Assembly (NCBI GenBank): GCA_947177105.1
Contig: CAMWTF010000035.1
Span: 1 to 12,253, forward strand
Direction of reading: 5' to 3'
Source: an uncultured Lachnospiraceae bacterium
Lineage (GTDB): Bacteria > Bacillota > Clostridia > Lachnospirales > Lachnospiraceae
Length of the DNA: 12,253 nt
The translations under genes were made by a program, and so were the position numbers. Below, piece after piece: positions 1 through 7,459 of this stretch. Within the stretch, counting starts at the first letter, position 1; each line of letters begins with the position of its first letter. The notes below the pieces were generated by a model. The model did no database searches, was not told the origin of the DNA, and saw only the letters and a list, made by a program, of their open reading frames with translations.

Positions 1-94
1 ATCGGGCAACATGCACTGTGCGGAAAGGAAAATCTAATCGTTAGTGAGTATAAATGAGTTATGAAAAGTCAGAGAAATAACAGAGGACATGTGT

Positions 95-733
95 ATGAAA
101 GTATACTTTATCCGGCATGGGCAGACAAAGGGAAACAGGGAAGGCAGATATGTAGGCAGGACGGATGAGCCGCTATTGGCGGAAACAAAAGAAAAACTTT
201 TTAAAAAAAGTCTGATTTTGAAAGCCGTCCTTAGTCCGGATGTTTTGTATGTGAGTCCCATGCTGAGATGCTGTGAGACCGCGCAGATTTTGTTTCCCGG
301 AAAAGTGCAGATAGAGGTGGATGCGTTCAGGGAGTGTGATTTTGGGGAGTTTGAATACAGGAATTACGGGGAATTAAACGGTAATCCTGATTATCAGCGA
401 TTTATTGATTCTGGCGGTACATGCGGTTTTCCAGGCGGGGAGACTATGGATGAATTTCAGGACAGATGTGCCAGGGAGTTCTACAATATGCTTAGTTTTG
501 AATGGAAACGGAAACCGGACAGCAGCATCGCTTTTATCGTTCATGGGGGAACAATCATGGCAATATTGGATCGCTTTTCGCATCCTCATAAAAGTTATTT
601 TGAGTGGCAGACAGAAAATGGAAACGGCTATGTTGCCGAAGTGTCCTATGATGAAGGGGCAGAAAGGCTGTTGCTGGATCATATTATGGGGCTGAATGAG
701 TTTCTGAATATTGCGGAGCAAAAGAAAAAATGA
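95..733 (+). CDS. cobC: Alpha-ribazole phosphatase (histidine phosphatase superfamily)
   Basis: This 212-residue protein should remove the phosphate from alpha-ribazole-5'-phosphate (or adenosylcobalamin phosphate) in nucleotide-loop assembly of cobalamin. The N-terminus has the phosphoglycerate-mutase-type motif RHGQTKGN with catalytic His8. ECDFGEFE around residue 80 matches the CobC acidic motif, and VHGGT carries the second catalytic His (H150). Two in-frame ATGs lie at 89 and 95. I chose 95 because the GAGG at 83-86 is 8 bases upstream of it but only 2 bases from 89, and because homologues begin right at MKVYFIRHG. The stop overlaps the next start as ATGA, so it is probably translationally coupled to cbiB. 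The superfamily is broad and the sequence alone could be another small phosphatase; the cobalamin operon context makes CobC the best call. Confidence 0.85.
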   Translation: MKVYFIRHGQTKGNREGRYVGRTDEPLLAETKEKLFKKSLILKAVLSPDVLYVSPMLRCCETAQILFPGKVQIEVDAFRECDFGEFEYRNYGELNGNPDYQRFIDSGGTCGFPGGETMDEFQDRCAREFYNMLSFEWKRKPDSSIAFIVHGGTIMAILDRFSHPHKSYFEWQTENGNGYVAEVSYDEGAERLLLDHIMGLNEFLNIAEQKKK

Positions 734-1719
734 AAGAACGAATCTTAATTATCTGTGTGGGTGGAATACTGGATCTGATTTTGGGTGACCCACACTGGCT
801 ATGGCATCCGGTGCGCGGCATCGGTAAAATGATAGAGTGGGCAGAACGGGGGCTGCGCAGACTGTTTGGAATCCGTCCTGAAAAGGAAGCTGACATTGAA
901 AAAAAGAGTGCGGCGGGAGTATTGCTTGTACTTGTGGTATTGACTGCAGCGCTGGCAGTAACCTTTGGGCTGCTTACTCTGGCAGGAATGGTACATCCGG
1001 CATTTCGGATTGTTTTGGAATGCATAATCTGTTACCAGATGCTGGCTATGAGATCCTTGAAGGTGGAGAGTATGAAGGTTTGCCGTGCCCTGAAGAACGG
1101 GGATGTGGAATCAGCCAGAAATGCAGTCTCCATGATTGTAGGAAGAGATACCGGACATTTGACGGCGGAGGGCATTACAAAGGCTGCTGTGGAAACAGTG
1201 GCGGAAAATACATCCGATGGAGTGATTGCCCCATTGTTGTATCTGTTTGTGTTTGGAGTTTACGGGGGAGTGGCATACAAGGCTGTGAACACAATGGATT
1301 CCATGGTAGGCTACCGCAATGACAGATATCTGTATTTGGGAAGGTTCGCTGCCAGGCTGGACGATTTCTGTAATTTTGTTCCGGCAAGGGTTTCGGCGCT
1401 GTGTATGATCATGGCAGCGTTTTTGTTAGGGTTGGATGGCAAAAGGGCAGCGTTTATTTTCAAGAGAGACAGATATTGCCATGCCAGTCCTAACTCAGCC
1501 CAGACAGAAGCCGTCTGTGCAGGGGCATTAGGAGTGGAACTTGCCGGGGATGCATGGTACTTGGGAGTCCTGCACAAGAAGCCTGTTATAGGTGATGCTG
1601 TAAGGGAAGTGGAGGCAGAGGATATTGCCAGGGTCAACAGGCTTCTGTATGTGACATCAGGGATTGTCTTTTTAGCAGGGATATTGATATTGGCTGCGCT
1701 GGCTGGAATTGGAATATGA
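730..1719 (+). CDS. cbiB: Adenosylcobinamide-phosphate synthase CbiB
   Basis: This 329-residue integral membrane protein attaches the aminopropanol (phosphate) arm to adenosylcobyric acid. The family signatures are all visible: DLILGDPHWLWHPV at the N-terminus, ETVAENTSDGVIAPL near residues 156-170, KAVNTMDSMVGY just after, and SPNSAQTEAVCAGALGV near residues 252-268. Hydrophobic stretches near residues 3-20, 65-88, 165-180, 220-236 and at the C-terminus fit several membrane spans. Length is normal for the family. The ATG overlaps the cobC stop by four bases (ATGA). The next gene, cobD, makes the aminopropanol phosphate substrate, so substrate supply and attachment are adjacent. CbiB is also called CobD in aerobic-pathway nomenclature, which should not be confused with the next gene. 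Confidence 0.95.
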   Translation: MKERILIICVGGILDLILGDPHWLWHPVRGIGKMIEWAERGLRRLFGIRPEKEADIEKKSAAGVLLVLVVLTAALAVTFGLLTLAGMVHPAFRIVLECIICYQMLAMRSLKVESMKVCRALKNGDVESARNAVSMIVGRDTGHLTAEGITKAAVETVAENTSDGVIAPLLYLFVFGVYGGVAYKAVNTMDSMVGYRNDRYLYLGRFAARLDDFCNFVPARVSALCMIMAAFLLGLDGKRAAFIFKRDRYCHASPNSAQTEAVCAGALGVELAGDAWYLGVLHKKPVIGDAVREVEAEDIARVNRLLYVTSGIVFLAGILILAALAGIGI

Positions 1720-1794
1720 GTTTTTGCCGGTATGGGCAGGGGTATTTAAGGTTTTCCTGTGAGAATAAAAGAGATATGGATAGAGGGCGTAATT

Positions 1795-2868
1795 ATGGAA
1801 TATTTTCATGGAGGTGACATTTATCGCAATGCGGTTCTATATGATTTTTCAATCAATATCAATCCGCTCGGGATGCCGCCGGGCTGCGTGGAGGCAGCAA
1901 AAAAGGGCGTAGAAATCTGTTCGCAATATCCGGACTTTAGAGGCGAGGAACTCTGCGAGGCCATTGCAGAGGCAGAAGGGGTCAGGGAGGAACAGGTTAT
2001 TCTGGGAAATGGCGCCGCAGAACTTTTATATACCCTTATATCATGTGTGCATCCAGAGAGGGTCTTGATCCCGGTTCCGGCCTTTAGCGAGTATGAAGCT
2101 GCCGCGACTGCATTTGGAGGAAAATGTGATTTTTGGGAAATGCAGGAGGAAGCGGACTTCCGTTTGGAGGGAACCTTTTTAGAGGCTATTCAGGAATATA
2201 CGGATCTTGTTATTTTGTGCAATCCTAATAATCCTACTGGAGTATCCATAAATAAAGAATTACTGCTGCAGATAGCTGAGAAATGCGAAAAAACAGGTAC
2301 ATGGCTTTGTGTGGATGAATGTTTCCTTCCTTTCATGGAGAAGGAGGGGGAACTGACATTGAAGCACAGCCTGGAAACTTTCCCTCATTTGATTGTACTG
2401 AGGGCATTTACTAAAATATACGGTATGCCGGGATTGCGGCTGGGATATGCGATGACAGCAGACAAAAGGCTGTTGCCTGGGATTAGGCGGTGTCTGCAGC
2501 CATGGAACACATCCATCCCGGCGCAGATGGCAGGCATGCAGGCATTGAAAGCGCGGGGTTTTGTGGAACAGACGGTAAAACTTGTCAAGGATGAGAGGGA
2601 GTTTTTATGCAGGGAACTCGCGGACATGCCATCTAAAATTGTGGACAAAATCTATCCGTCAGAGGCAAACTTTATTCTCATACGCAGCCGGATAGATCTG
2701 TATACCAAGATGCTGGAGCAGGGCTTTCTTATCAGGAATTGCAAGGATTATCGGGGGCTTAAGTCAAAGCAGGGCAGTCTGACGGGATATTTCAGGATCG
2801 CGGTTAGGACGCATGAGGAGAATGGGATTATTTTGGATTGCATGCGCCGAAGGGGCTTTACCCTTTAG
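1795..2868 (+). CDS. cobD: L-threonine-O-3-phosphate decarboxylase CobD (PLP-dependent)
   Basis: This 357-residue class I/II aminotransferase-fold enzyme decarboxylates L-threonine-O-3-phosphate to (R)-1-amino-2-propanol phosphate, the linker that CbiB joins to the corrin ring. The N-terminus HGGD with FSININPLGMP is the CobD/HisC-like substrate-loop signature. CNPNNPTG is the PLP-binding loop, and AFTKIYGMPGLRLGY contains the Schiff-base lysine (K207). I chose the ATG at 1795 because AGAGGG at 1782-1787 sits 7 bases upstream and homologues start at this HGG segment. An in-frame GTG at 1759 would add 12 residues but has no good ribosome site. A 75-base gap follows cbiB. Histidinol-phosphate aminotransferase is the close alternative; the HGGD start and the gene neighbourhood favour CobD. 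Confidence 0.92.
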   Translation: MEYFHGGDIYRNAVLYDFSININPLGMPPGCVEAAKKGVEICSQYPDFRGEELCEAIAEAEGVREEQVILGNGAAELLYTLISCVHPERVLIPVPAFSEYEAAATAFGGKCDFWEMQEEADFRLEGTFLEAIQEYTDLVILCNPNNPTGVSINKELLLQIAEKCEKTGTWLCVDECFLPFMEKEGELTLKHSLETFPHLIVLRAFTKIYGMPGLRLGYAMTADKRLLPGIRRCLQPWNTSIPAQMAGMQALKARGFVEQTVKLVKDEREFLCRELADMPSKIVDKIYPSEANFILIRSRIDLYTKMLEQGFLIRNCKDYRGLKSKQGSLTGYFRIAVRTHEENGIILDCMRRRGFTL

Positions 2869-2872
2869 CGCT

Positions 2873-2889
2873 GTCGCGCAGCGACTTTT
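2873..2889 (+). terminator. Short hairpin plus T-run between cobD and cbiP (possible attenuator)
   Basis: GTCGC (2873-2877), loop GCA and GCGAC (2881-2885) are followed at once by TTTT. An alternative fold pairs CGCTG (2869-2873) with CAGCG (2879-2883). It starts 4 bases after the cobD stop and ends before the AGGAGG of cbiP. The stem is only 5 bp and the T-run only four, so full termination is unlikely; partial attenuation or 3'-end protection of the upstream message is more plausible. Confidence 0.3.
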
Positions 2890-2904
2890 AAACTAGGAGG
2901 GAAA

Positions 2905-4425
2905 ATGGCGAAACCGATCATGATACAGGGAACGATGTCTAATGTTGGGAAAAGCCTGATTGCGGCAGGGTTATGCCGTATTTTCAAGCAGGATGGGTAT
3001 AGGGTGGCCCCATTCAAATCCCAGAATATGGCGCTCAATTCCTATATAACGAAGGAAAATCTTGAAATGGGCAGGGCACAGGTGGTACAAGCCAAAGCCT
3101 GCGGCATAGAGCCAATGGTATGCATGAACCCGATTTTACTCAAACCTACCACAGATATGGGTTCGCAGGTGATTGTGAACGGGGAGATTATGGGAAATAT
3201 GCGAGCCATGGACTATTTCAAGAAAAAGCGGGAGTATATCCCTATTATTAGTAATGCCTATGAAAAACTAGCATCCCGATATGATATTGTAGTGATAGAG
3301 GGAGCCGGCAGTCCTGCGGAAATCAACCTGAAGGCGGATGATATCGTGAATATGGGAATGGCGGAAATAGCCGATGCACCGGTACTGTTGGTTGGAGATA
3401 TTGACAGAGGCGGCGTGTTTGCTCAGCTGATTGGTACTGTGATGCTGCTGGAAAAACAGGAACAGAACCGTATACAAGGGCTTATCATCAATAAATTCCG
3501 GGGAGATAAACGGATACTCGACCCAGGGCTTGTCATGATCACTGAAAAGTGCGGGAAAGAAATTCTTGGGGTGGTTCCCTACATAGATGTGGATATTGAG
3601 GAGGAGGACTCATTGGCAGAAAGCCTGGAACAAAAGACTGTGAGGGGGTGCATTGATGTTGCGGTCATAAGACTGCCTAAAATATCCAATTTTACAGATT
3701 TTCAGGCACTGGGTGCAGAGACAGATGTATCTGTGAGATATGTGGGGAGGATAACTGAACTGCAGCATCCCGACTTAATCTGTATTCCGGGTACGAAAAA
3801 TACCATCAGCGACTTGAAATGGTTTCGTGAAAACGGCCTTGAAGCGGCGGTAAAGCGTCTTGCCGAAGAAGGCACACCTGTTATCGGCATCTGCGGCGGT
3901 TATCAGATACTTGGAACGCAGATTGTGGATGCCTGTGGCATGGAAGGCGGCGGACAGATACAGGGTATGGGGCTGCTTCCCATTGTCACTCATTATGAGC
4001 CGGAGAAAATGAGAAAACAGAATGAAGGGGTAGTGGCGCAGTTGACAGGGATATTTCAGAACCTCTCGGGGAAAACGGTGAGTGGGTATGAACTACATAT
4101 GGGAAGGTCTTTCCCGGATGTCGAGAGTGGGGAAAATGGGGGTATACAGCAAGATGTAAGCGCACTGCTCCAGCTGTCGGATGGACTTGACGGATGCTGC
4201 AAGGGGAATGTATTTGGCGCCTATCTTCATGGTCTTTTTGACAGGGAGGAATTTAGGAATGCCCTGATACAGATACTTTGCAGCAAAAAAGGGATTGAAA
4301 GAGAAATTCTGGGCGGGTTTTCTATGGAAACCTATCAGGAGGAGCAATTTGATAAGCTGGCAGACACATTGCGCAGGAATTTAGATATGGATGCGGTATA
4401 TCGTATTATGGGATTGGGAAAATAA
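2905..4425 (+). CDS. cbiP: Cobyric acid synthase CbiP (glutamine-dependent)
   Basis: This 506-residue amidotransferase uses glutamine and ATP to amidate the b, d, e and g side chains of adenosylcobyrinic a,c-diamide, giving adenosylcobyric acid. The N-terminal half is a P-loop synthetase domain opening with MIQGTMSNVGKSLI, followed by PFKSQNMALNSY and VIEGAGSPAEINL, all typical of CobQ/CbiP. The C-terminal half is a class I glutamine amidotransferase with nucleophile C330 in GICGGYQILG and active-site H442 in GAYLHGLFD. Length is normal. The AGGAGG at 2895-2900 lies 4 bases upstream of the ATG. It sits 36 bases after cobD and 30 bases before cbiC. Its product is the CbiB substrate. Confidence 0.97.
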   Translation: MAKPIMIQGTMSNVGKSLIAAGLCRIFKQDGYRVAPFKSQNMALNSYITKENLEMGRAQVVQAKACGIEPMVCMNPILLKPTTDMGSQVIVNGEIMGNMRAMDYFKKKREYIPIISNAYEKLASRYDIVVIEGAGSPAEINLKADDIVNMGMAEIADAPVLLVGDIDRGGVFAQLIGTVMLLEKQEQNRIQGLIINKFRGDKRILDPGLVMITEKCGKEILGVVPYIDVDIEEEDSLAESLEQKTVRGCIDVAVIRLPKISNFTDFQALGAETDVSVRYVGRITELQHPDLICIPGTKNTISDLKWFRENGLEAAVKRLAEEGTPVIGICGGYQILGTQIVDACGMEGGGQIQGMGLLPIVTHYEPEKMRKQNEGVVAQLTGIFQNLSGKTVSGYELHMGRSFPDVESGENGGIQQDVSALLQLSDGLDGCCKGNVFGAYLHGLFDREEFRNALIQILCSKKGIEREILGGFSMETYQEEQFDKLADTLRRNLDMDAVYRIMGLGK

Positions 4426-4455
4426 AGCGGAATGAAAGAAGGAGGAAATTGTTAT

Positions 4456-5079
4456 ATGCAGTTTGAGACGATTTTGCCACAGGAAATTGAAAAGCGCAGC
4501 TTAGAAATCATTACAGAGGAATTGGGGGATGCCAAATTAGATCCTCTTCAGGCTCCCGTCATTAAGCGTGTGATCCATACAACGGCTGATTTTGAGTATC
4601 TGGATACGCTCTGCTTTTCTGAAAATGCAGTGCAAAAGCTGCAGGAGGCATTGCGAAATGGGGCATGTATTGTTACCGATACCCAGATGGCAAAGGCTGG
4701 TATCAGCAAAAGAACATTAGAAAAGTATGAAGGGAAGGTATATTGCTTTATGGGGGATGAGGATGTGGCGCAGTCAGCGGCAAAGAATGGAACTACTAGA
4801 GCCGCCGCCAGTATGGATAAAGCCGCAGAGCTTTCACAAGATATTGTTTTAGCTGTAGGAAATGCGCCTACGGCATTGATACGCTTGTATGAATTGATGG
4901 AACAGGGAAAGATAACCCCTAAAGGAATTATTGGTGTGCCTGTAGGTTTCGTGAATGTTGTGCAGGCCAAGGAATTGATCATGCAGTGCGATGTACCCTA
5001 TATTGTAGCCAGAGGACGGAAGGGCGGGAGCAATGTGGCGGCGGCTATCTGCAATGCGCTTTTGTATGCCATGGAATAA
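4456..5079 (+). CDS. cbiC: Cobalt-precorrin-8 (precorrin-8X) methylmutase CbiC
   Basis: This 207-residue enzyme moves a methyl group from C-11 to C-12 of the corrin ring, giving cobyrinate. The segment VIKRVIHTTADFEY contains the expected catalytic histidine (H41). The middle segment CIVTDTQMAKAGI and the C-terminal segments GVPVGFVNVVQAKE and ARGRKGGSNVAAAICNALL are hallmark CbiC/CobH sequences. I chose the ATG at 4456 (MQFETILPQ) because GGAGG at 4441-4445 precedes it by 10 bases and the length matches the family. The ATG at 4432 would add 8 residues that contain the ribosome site itself. Eleven bases separate its stop from the cobO start. In this cbi-type operon the cobalt-containing substrate is the more likely one. 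Confidence 0.96.
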   Translation: MQFETILPQEIEKRSLEIITEELGDAKLDPLQAPVIKRVIHTTADFEYLDTLCFSENAVQKLQEALRNGACIVTDTQMAKAGISKRTLEKYEGKVYCFMGDEDVAQSAAKNGTTRAAASMDKAAELSQDIVLAVGNAPTALIRLYELMEQGKITPKGIIGVPVGFVNVVQAKELIMQCDVPYIVARGRKGGSNVAAAICNALLYAME

Positions 5080-5090
5080 CAGGAGGAAAT

Positions 5091-5618
5091 ATGATACATT
5101 TATACACAGGTGAAGGGAAGGGAAAGACTACTGCCGCTATCGGTCTCTGTATACGGGCTGCGGGAAGGGGGCACCGCGTTTGTTTTTCTCAGTTCATGAA
5201 AGGAAATGACACAGGGGAACTCTATGTGCTGGAGAGTCTGCCTAATGTGGAAATTCTCCGAAGCGGGAAAAATTACGGCTTTTATGCTTCTATGTCAGAG
5301 GCTGATAAGGAGGAGCTTACTGAAGTCCATAACAGCATTTTGGACAGCCTTCTGGAAAAAGCGGGGAGCGGAGCATGCCGAATGGTTGTTATGGATGAAT
5401 TGACCTATCCTGTAAAATGGGGATTGCTGGATAGGGATAAGCTGGAAACATTGCTGGGGCTGGGAAAAGAAGGCAGTACCAGAAATGTTGAGATTGTAAT
5501 TACCGGACGTGATGCAAAGGATTTCCTGAAAAATGCAGCGGACTATATTACGCAGATGGAATGTGTGCGCCATCCCTATGAAAAGGGAATAGCGGCAAGA
5601 GAGGGGATTGAATTCTGA
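5091..5618 (+). CDS. cobO: Cob(I)yrinic acid a,c-diamide adenosyltransferase (CobO/BtuR family)
   Basis: This 175-residue P-loop enzyme transfers the 5'-deoxyadenosyl group from ATP to Co(I) corrinoids. MIHLYTGEGKGKTTAAIGLCIRAAG holds the modified Walker A motif (GEGKGKTT). QFMKGNDTGE, VMDELTYPVKWGLLD and ITGRDAKDFL are the typical downstream motifs. The start at 5091 follows AGGAGG at 5081-5086 and fits the short form of the family that lacks the N-terminal extension of enteric BtuR. The open frame continues upstream into cbiC, but that extension is not needed. The next gene starts 31 bases downstream. The reaction needs cobalt in the Co(I) state, so a redox or corrinoid-handling partner would be expected. 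Confidence 0.95.
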   Translation: MIHLYTGEGKGKTTAAIGLCIRAAGRGHRVCFSQFMKGNDTGELYVLESLPNVEILRSGKNYGFYASMSEADKEELTEVHNSILDSLLEKAGSGACRMVVMDELTYPVKWGLLDRDKLETLLGLGKEGSTRNVEIVITGRDAKDFLKNAADYITQMECVRHPYEKGIAAREGIEF

Positions 5619-5649
5619 CTTAACATGCCAGAGATGCAGGAGGGAGAGT

Positions 5650-6324
5650 ATGGAGGCTTTTTTTCCGGAATTATTGGACAACTTTATGAATAGGGACTTT
5701 ATGAAAAAGGTGTGCGAAAAATTTCATTATGATGAAATACATCTAAGTGAACTGCAGACTGTCGCAGGAAAAATGCTGCCATCAATGCGTCAGGAGGCTT
5801 TTTGGGAAGTATGTGCTCCATGGGTATGGGATTGTGGAGAAAAAACAGATGTTGTCTATGAGTGTGTTGTCATGACCCTGGGAACAGCATTGGACTGCCT
5901 GCAGGAGAGCTACAATAATGAGGGAATGTTAACCAAGAGTTATATGCTGGAAACATTGGCCAGTGAATTGCTGCTGCAGGGTTACAGTGCCTATAACCGC
6001 CATGTCAGGGATGTATCCGGCTGGCATGTTGCGAGATATCATTTCCCTGGCAGTGAAAAGAGTCTGCCTTTGGAAATGCTGCCACATATATTAAGCAGGT
6101 TTTCTGTGAAGGTGTCATGTAATGAGGCGTTTTGCATGTTGCCTAAAAAAAGTGTGGTGTTTGTGGCGGAACTGACACAGGATGAAAAGGTTAAATGTGA
6201 GGGTATTTGCGTGGGCTGTGGAAATGTAAAATGCTCCAATAGAATGGAGGATGTTCAAATGGATCAGACAATGATGGATATGCCTTTAACATACGGGTAT
6301 CAAAGAATTTTTGGAAAGTGGTAA
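5650..6324 (+). CDS. Methionine synthase activation domain-like protein with C-terminal four-Cys motif
   Basis: This predicted 224-residue soluble protein has no signal peptide or clear membrane span. The first half is mostly helical. The region around residues 130-180 reads HVARYHFPGSEKSLPLEMLPHI, then NEAFCMLPKKSVVFVAEL. This matches the layout of the B12-dependent methionine synthase activation (reactivation) domain, in which an R-x-x-PG segment and an ESxxMxPxxSV segment recur. Four cysteines follow (C183, C187, C190, C195; spacing C-x3-C-x2-C-x4-C, then an Arg), as in clostridial stand-alone members of this group, and could bind a metal or an Fe-S cluster. The start at 5650 follows AGGAGGG at 5638-5644; an upstream TTG at 5608 is inferior. 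It is the last gene of the cobalamin operon seen here. The C-terminus may be altered by a frameshift (see 6299-6367). The family call is from memory of motifs, and the function is inference. Confidence 0.65.
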   Translation: MEAFFPELLDNFMNRDFMKKVCEKFHYDEIHLSELQTVAGKMLPSMRQEAFWEVCAPWVWDCGEKTDVVYECVVMTLGTALDCLQESYNNEGMLTKSYMLETLASELLLQGYSAYNRHVRDVSGWHVARYHFPGSEKSLPLEMLPHILSRFSVKVSCNEAFCMLPKKSVVFVAELTQDEKVKCEGICVGCGNVKCSNRMEDVQMDQTMMDMPLTYGYQRIFGKW

Positions 6325-6367
6325 ATACAAGCTGGATATCGTCTCGTCTATTGATAGCGTGGAGTGC
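6299..6367 (+). pseudogene. Frameshifted, truncated coding tail after the activation-like gene
   Basis: The upstream gene ends YGYQRIFGKW-stop in its own frame. One base over, the DNA reads IKEFLESGKYKLDIVSSID and then SVEC, a protein-like stretch that starts where the upstream frame has just read MDMPLTYG. This second frame has a stop at 6287-6289 and no convincing start or ribosome site. The coding-like text ends at 6367, directly at the GC-rich DNA whose first feature is the stop codon of the oppositely oriented DUF368 gene. This fits a one-base indel in a longer protein cut at a junction. A chance reading frame of about 23 codons remains possible. Confidence 0.35.
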
Positions 6368-7363
6368 TCACCCCGCCCTGCGGGAGAGGCGGGAGAGCAG
6401 CTGATAGCCTGCGGCGGCGGCCAGGGGGGCGAAGAGCAGGTTCCAGCCGACGGGCGGACCGGGATATAATTCTCCCAGGGAGCCCAGTACAAATCCCAGG
6501 ATCAGCAGATAGGTAGGCTGGGGGCGGCGCTGCATGGCCTTCCCCAGCAGGCGGGTGACCAGCAGGGTGCAGAGAACGGCGCCCAATCCCAGAGGAACCA
6601 GGGACAGGAAATGGAGCTGGCTGACCGCCGCCATCACCGGCTCGTACAGTCCCAGCATCAGCAGCATCTGAGATACACTGATGCCGGGCAGGATCAGTGC
6701 CACGGCCAGGATGCAGCCTCCCAGGAATTGGAACAAGAACCGGGAGAGGGAAAATGTACCAAAGACGGCGCCGTCAGGGGCAGGGCTGCCGCCGGAGAGC
6801 CCGGCGGCAAACAGTCCCTCCGGCAGAGCCGCCAGACCATACACCACAAACAGACCTGCCAGGGGCCAGAAAAGTACCTGCCAGGTCATTTTTTTGACTT
6901 GGGCCTGCCTGCAGATCAGGGGAATGCCTCCGGCCACTGCTCCCAGGAAAAAATAGCTGACAACCACAGGATAACGTTCCAGCAGGGCCAGTACGCCATT
7001 TGCCAGCAGGGCCATGCCTGCCAGCGCCCCTGCGCTAAACAGCGCCAGAAAACACAGATTTTCCAGGATGCCCTGTGAGCCTGGGATTCCACGCGCTCCA
7101 AAGAAGCGTCGTGTCCCTGTGTCCCCCTGTACACCGGTGGCGCATTGCGCTTTTGAGTGCCTTCGCTTTTTCCCGGCAAGAGGCTCCCCGGTAGATATCC
7201 AGTCTGCTAACAGCCGGGGCAGATTTCCCACGGCTGCAATCAAATCTTCATAGATTCCAAGGATCATGGCCATAGTGCCCCCGCTGGCCCCCGGCACCGT
7301 CATGGTGCCGCCTATGATCATAGCTTTGACCAGGATTTGCCACCAACTCTGTTTTTTGTTCAT
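6368..7363 (-). CDS. DUF368 family membrane protein (PopT-type undecaprenyl-phosphate translocase)
   Basis: This 331-residue polytopic membrane protein has the DUF368 signature GGTMTVPGASGGTMAMILGI followed by YEDLI at residues 19-42. A second, related half-repeat LILPGISVSQMLLMLGLYEPVM lies in the C-terminal half, as expected for the internally duplicated fold. Characterised DUF368 proteins (PopT) recycle undecaprenyl phosphate across the membrane for cell-wall synthesis; that role here is inferred from the family. I chose the ATG at 7363 (MNKKQSWW) because TGGGGGAT lies just upstream on the minus strand; an earlier start at 7420 would add 19 non-conserved residues. It is probably co-transcribed with the chemoreceptor gene 96 bases upstream. 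It carries an unusual hydrophilic insert at about residues 62-97. The stop codon lies exactly where GC content changes, with no terminator visible after it. Confidence 0.82.
   Translation of the reverse strand: MNKKQSWWQILVKAMIIGGTMTVPGASGGTMAMILGIYEDLIAAVGNLPRLLADWISTGEPLAGKKRRHSKAQCATGVQGDTGTRRFFGARGIPGSQGILENLCFLALFSAGALAGMALLANGVLALLERYPVVVSYFFLGAVAGGIPLICRQAQVKKMTWQVLFWPLAGLFVVYGLAALPEGLFAAGLSGGSPAPDGAVFGTFSLSRFLFQFLGGCILAVALILPGISVSQMLLMLGLYEPVMAAVSQLHFLSLVPLGLGAVLCTLLVTRLLGKAMQRRPQPTYLLILGFVLGSLGELYPGPPVGWNLLFAPLAAAAGYQLLSRLSRRAG
7073..7180 (-). other. Hydrophilic Arg/Gly-rich insert inside the DUF368 protein
   Basis: About residues 62-97 read PLAGKKRRHSKAQCATGV and then QGDTGTRRFFGARGIPGS. 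This is polar, basic and glycine-rich, and sits between the end of the conserved first segment (NLPRLLADWI) and the next hydrophobic helix (LCFLALFSAGALAGMALL). In the family members I recall this loop is much shorter. The frame is kept. The DNA here has short near-palindromes (GCGCATTGCGC, CACCGGTG) and a GTGTCC repeat, which could reflect a small inserted element. Boundaries are approximate. Confidence 0.4.
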
Positions 7364-7459
7364 AATAAATCCCCCATCAAGTCCGGCTGTTTCAATATAT
7401 CCGGTAGATGGGGGGAACATTCCTTAATTTTGACTATGTATATAATTTGTGTGGAGGGA

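Noticed and set aside
1..57. Reading-frame tail ending in TGA at 55-57 (and other frames ending at 36 and 44).
   Set aside because: Only about 18 codons are visible and no known cobalamin protein C-terminus is recognisable. It may be the end of an upstream gene but cannot be supported.
1..94. Possible cobalamin riboswitch upstream of the operon.
   Set aside because: No B12-box-like sequence is present, and the operon probably starts before the window.
6611..7078. Plus-strand Gln/Gly/Arg-rich open frame opposite the DUF368 gene.
   Set aside because: It is the complement of hydrophobic membrane-protein codons and has low-complexity composition; a shadow frame.
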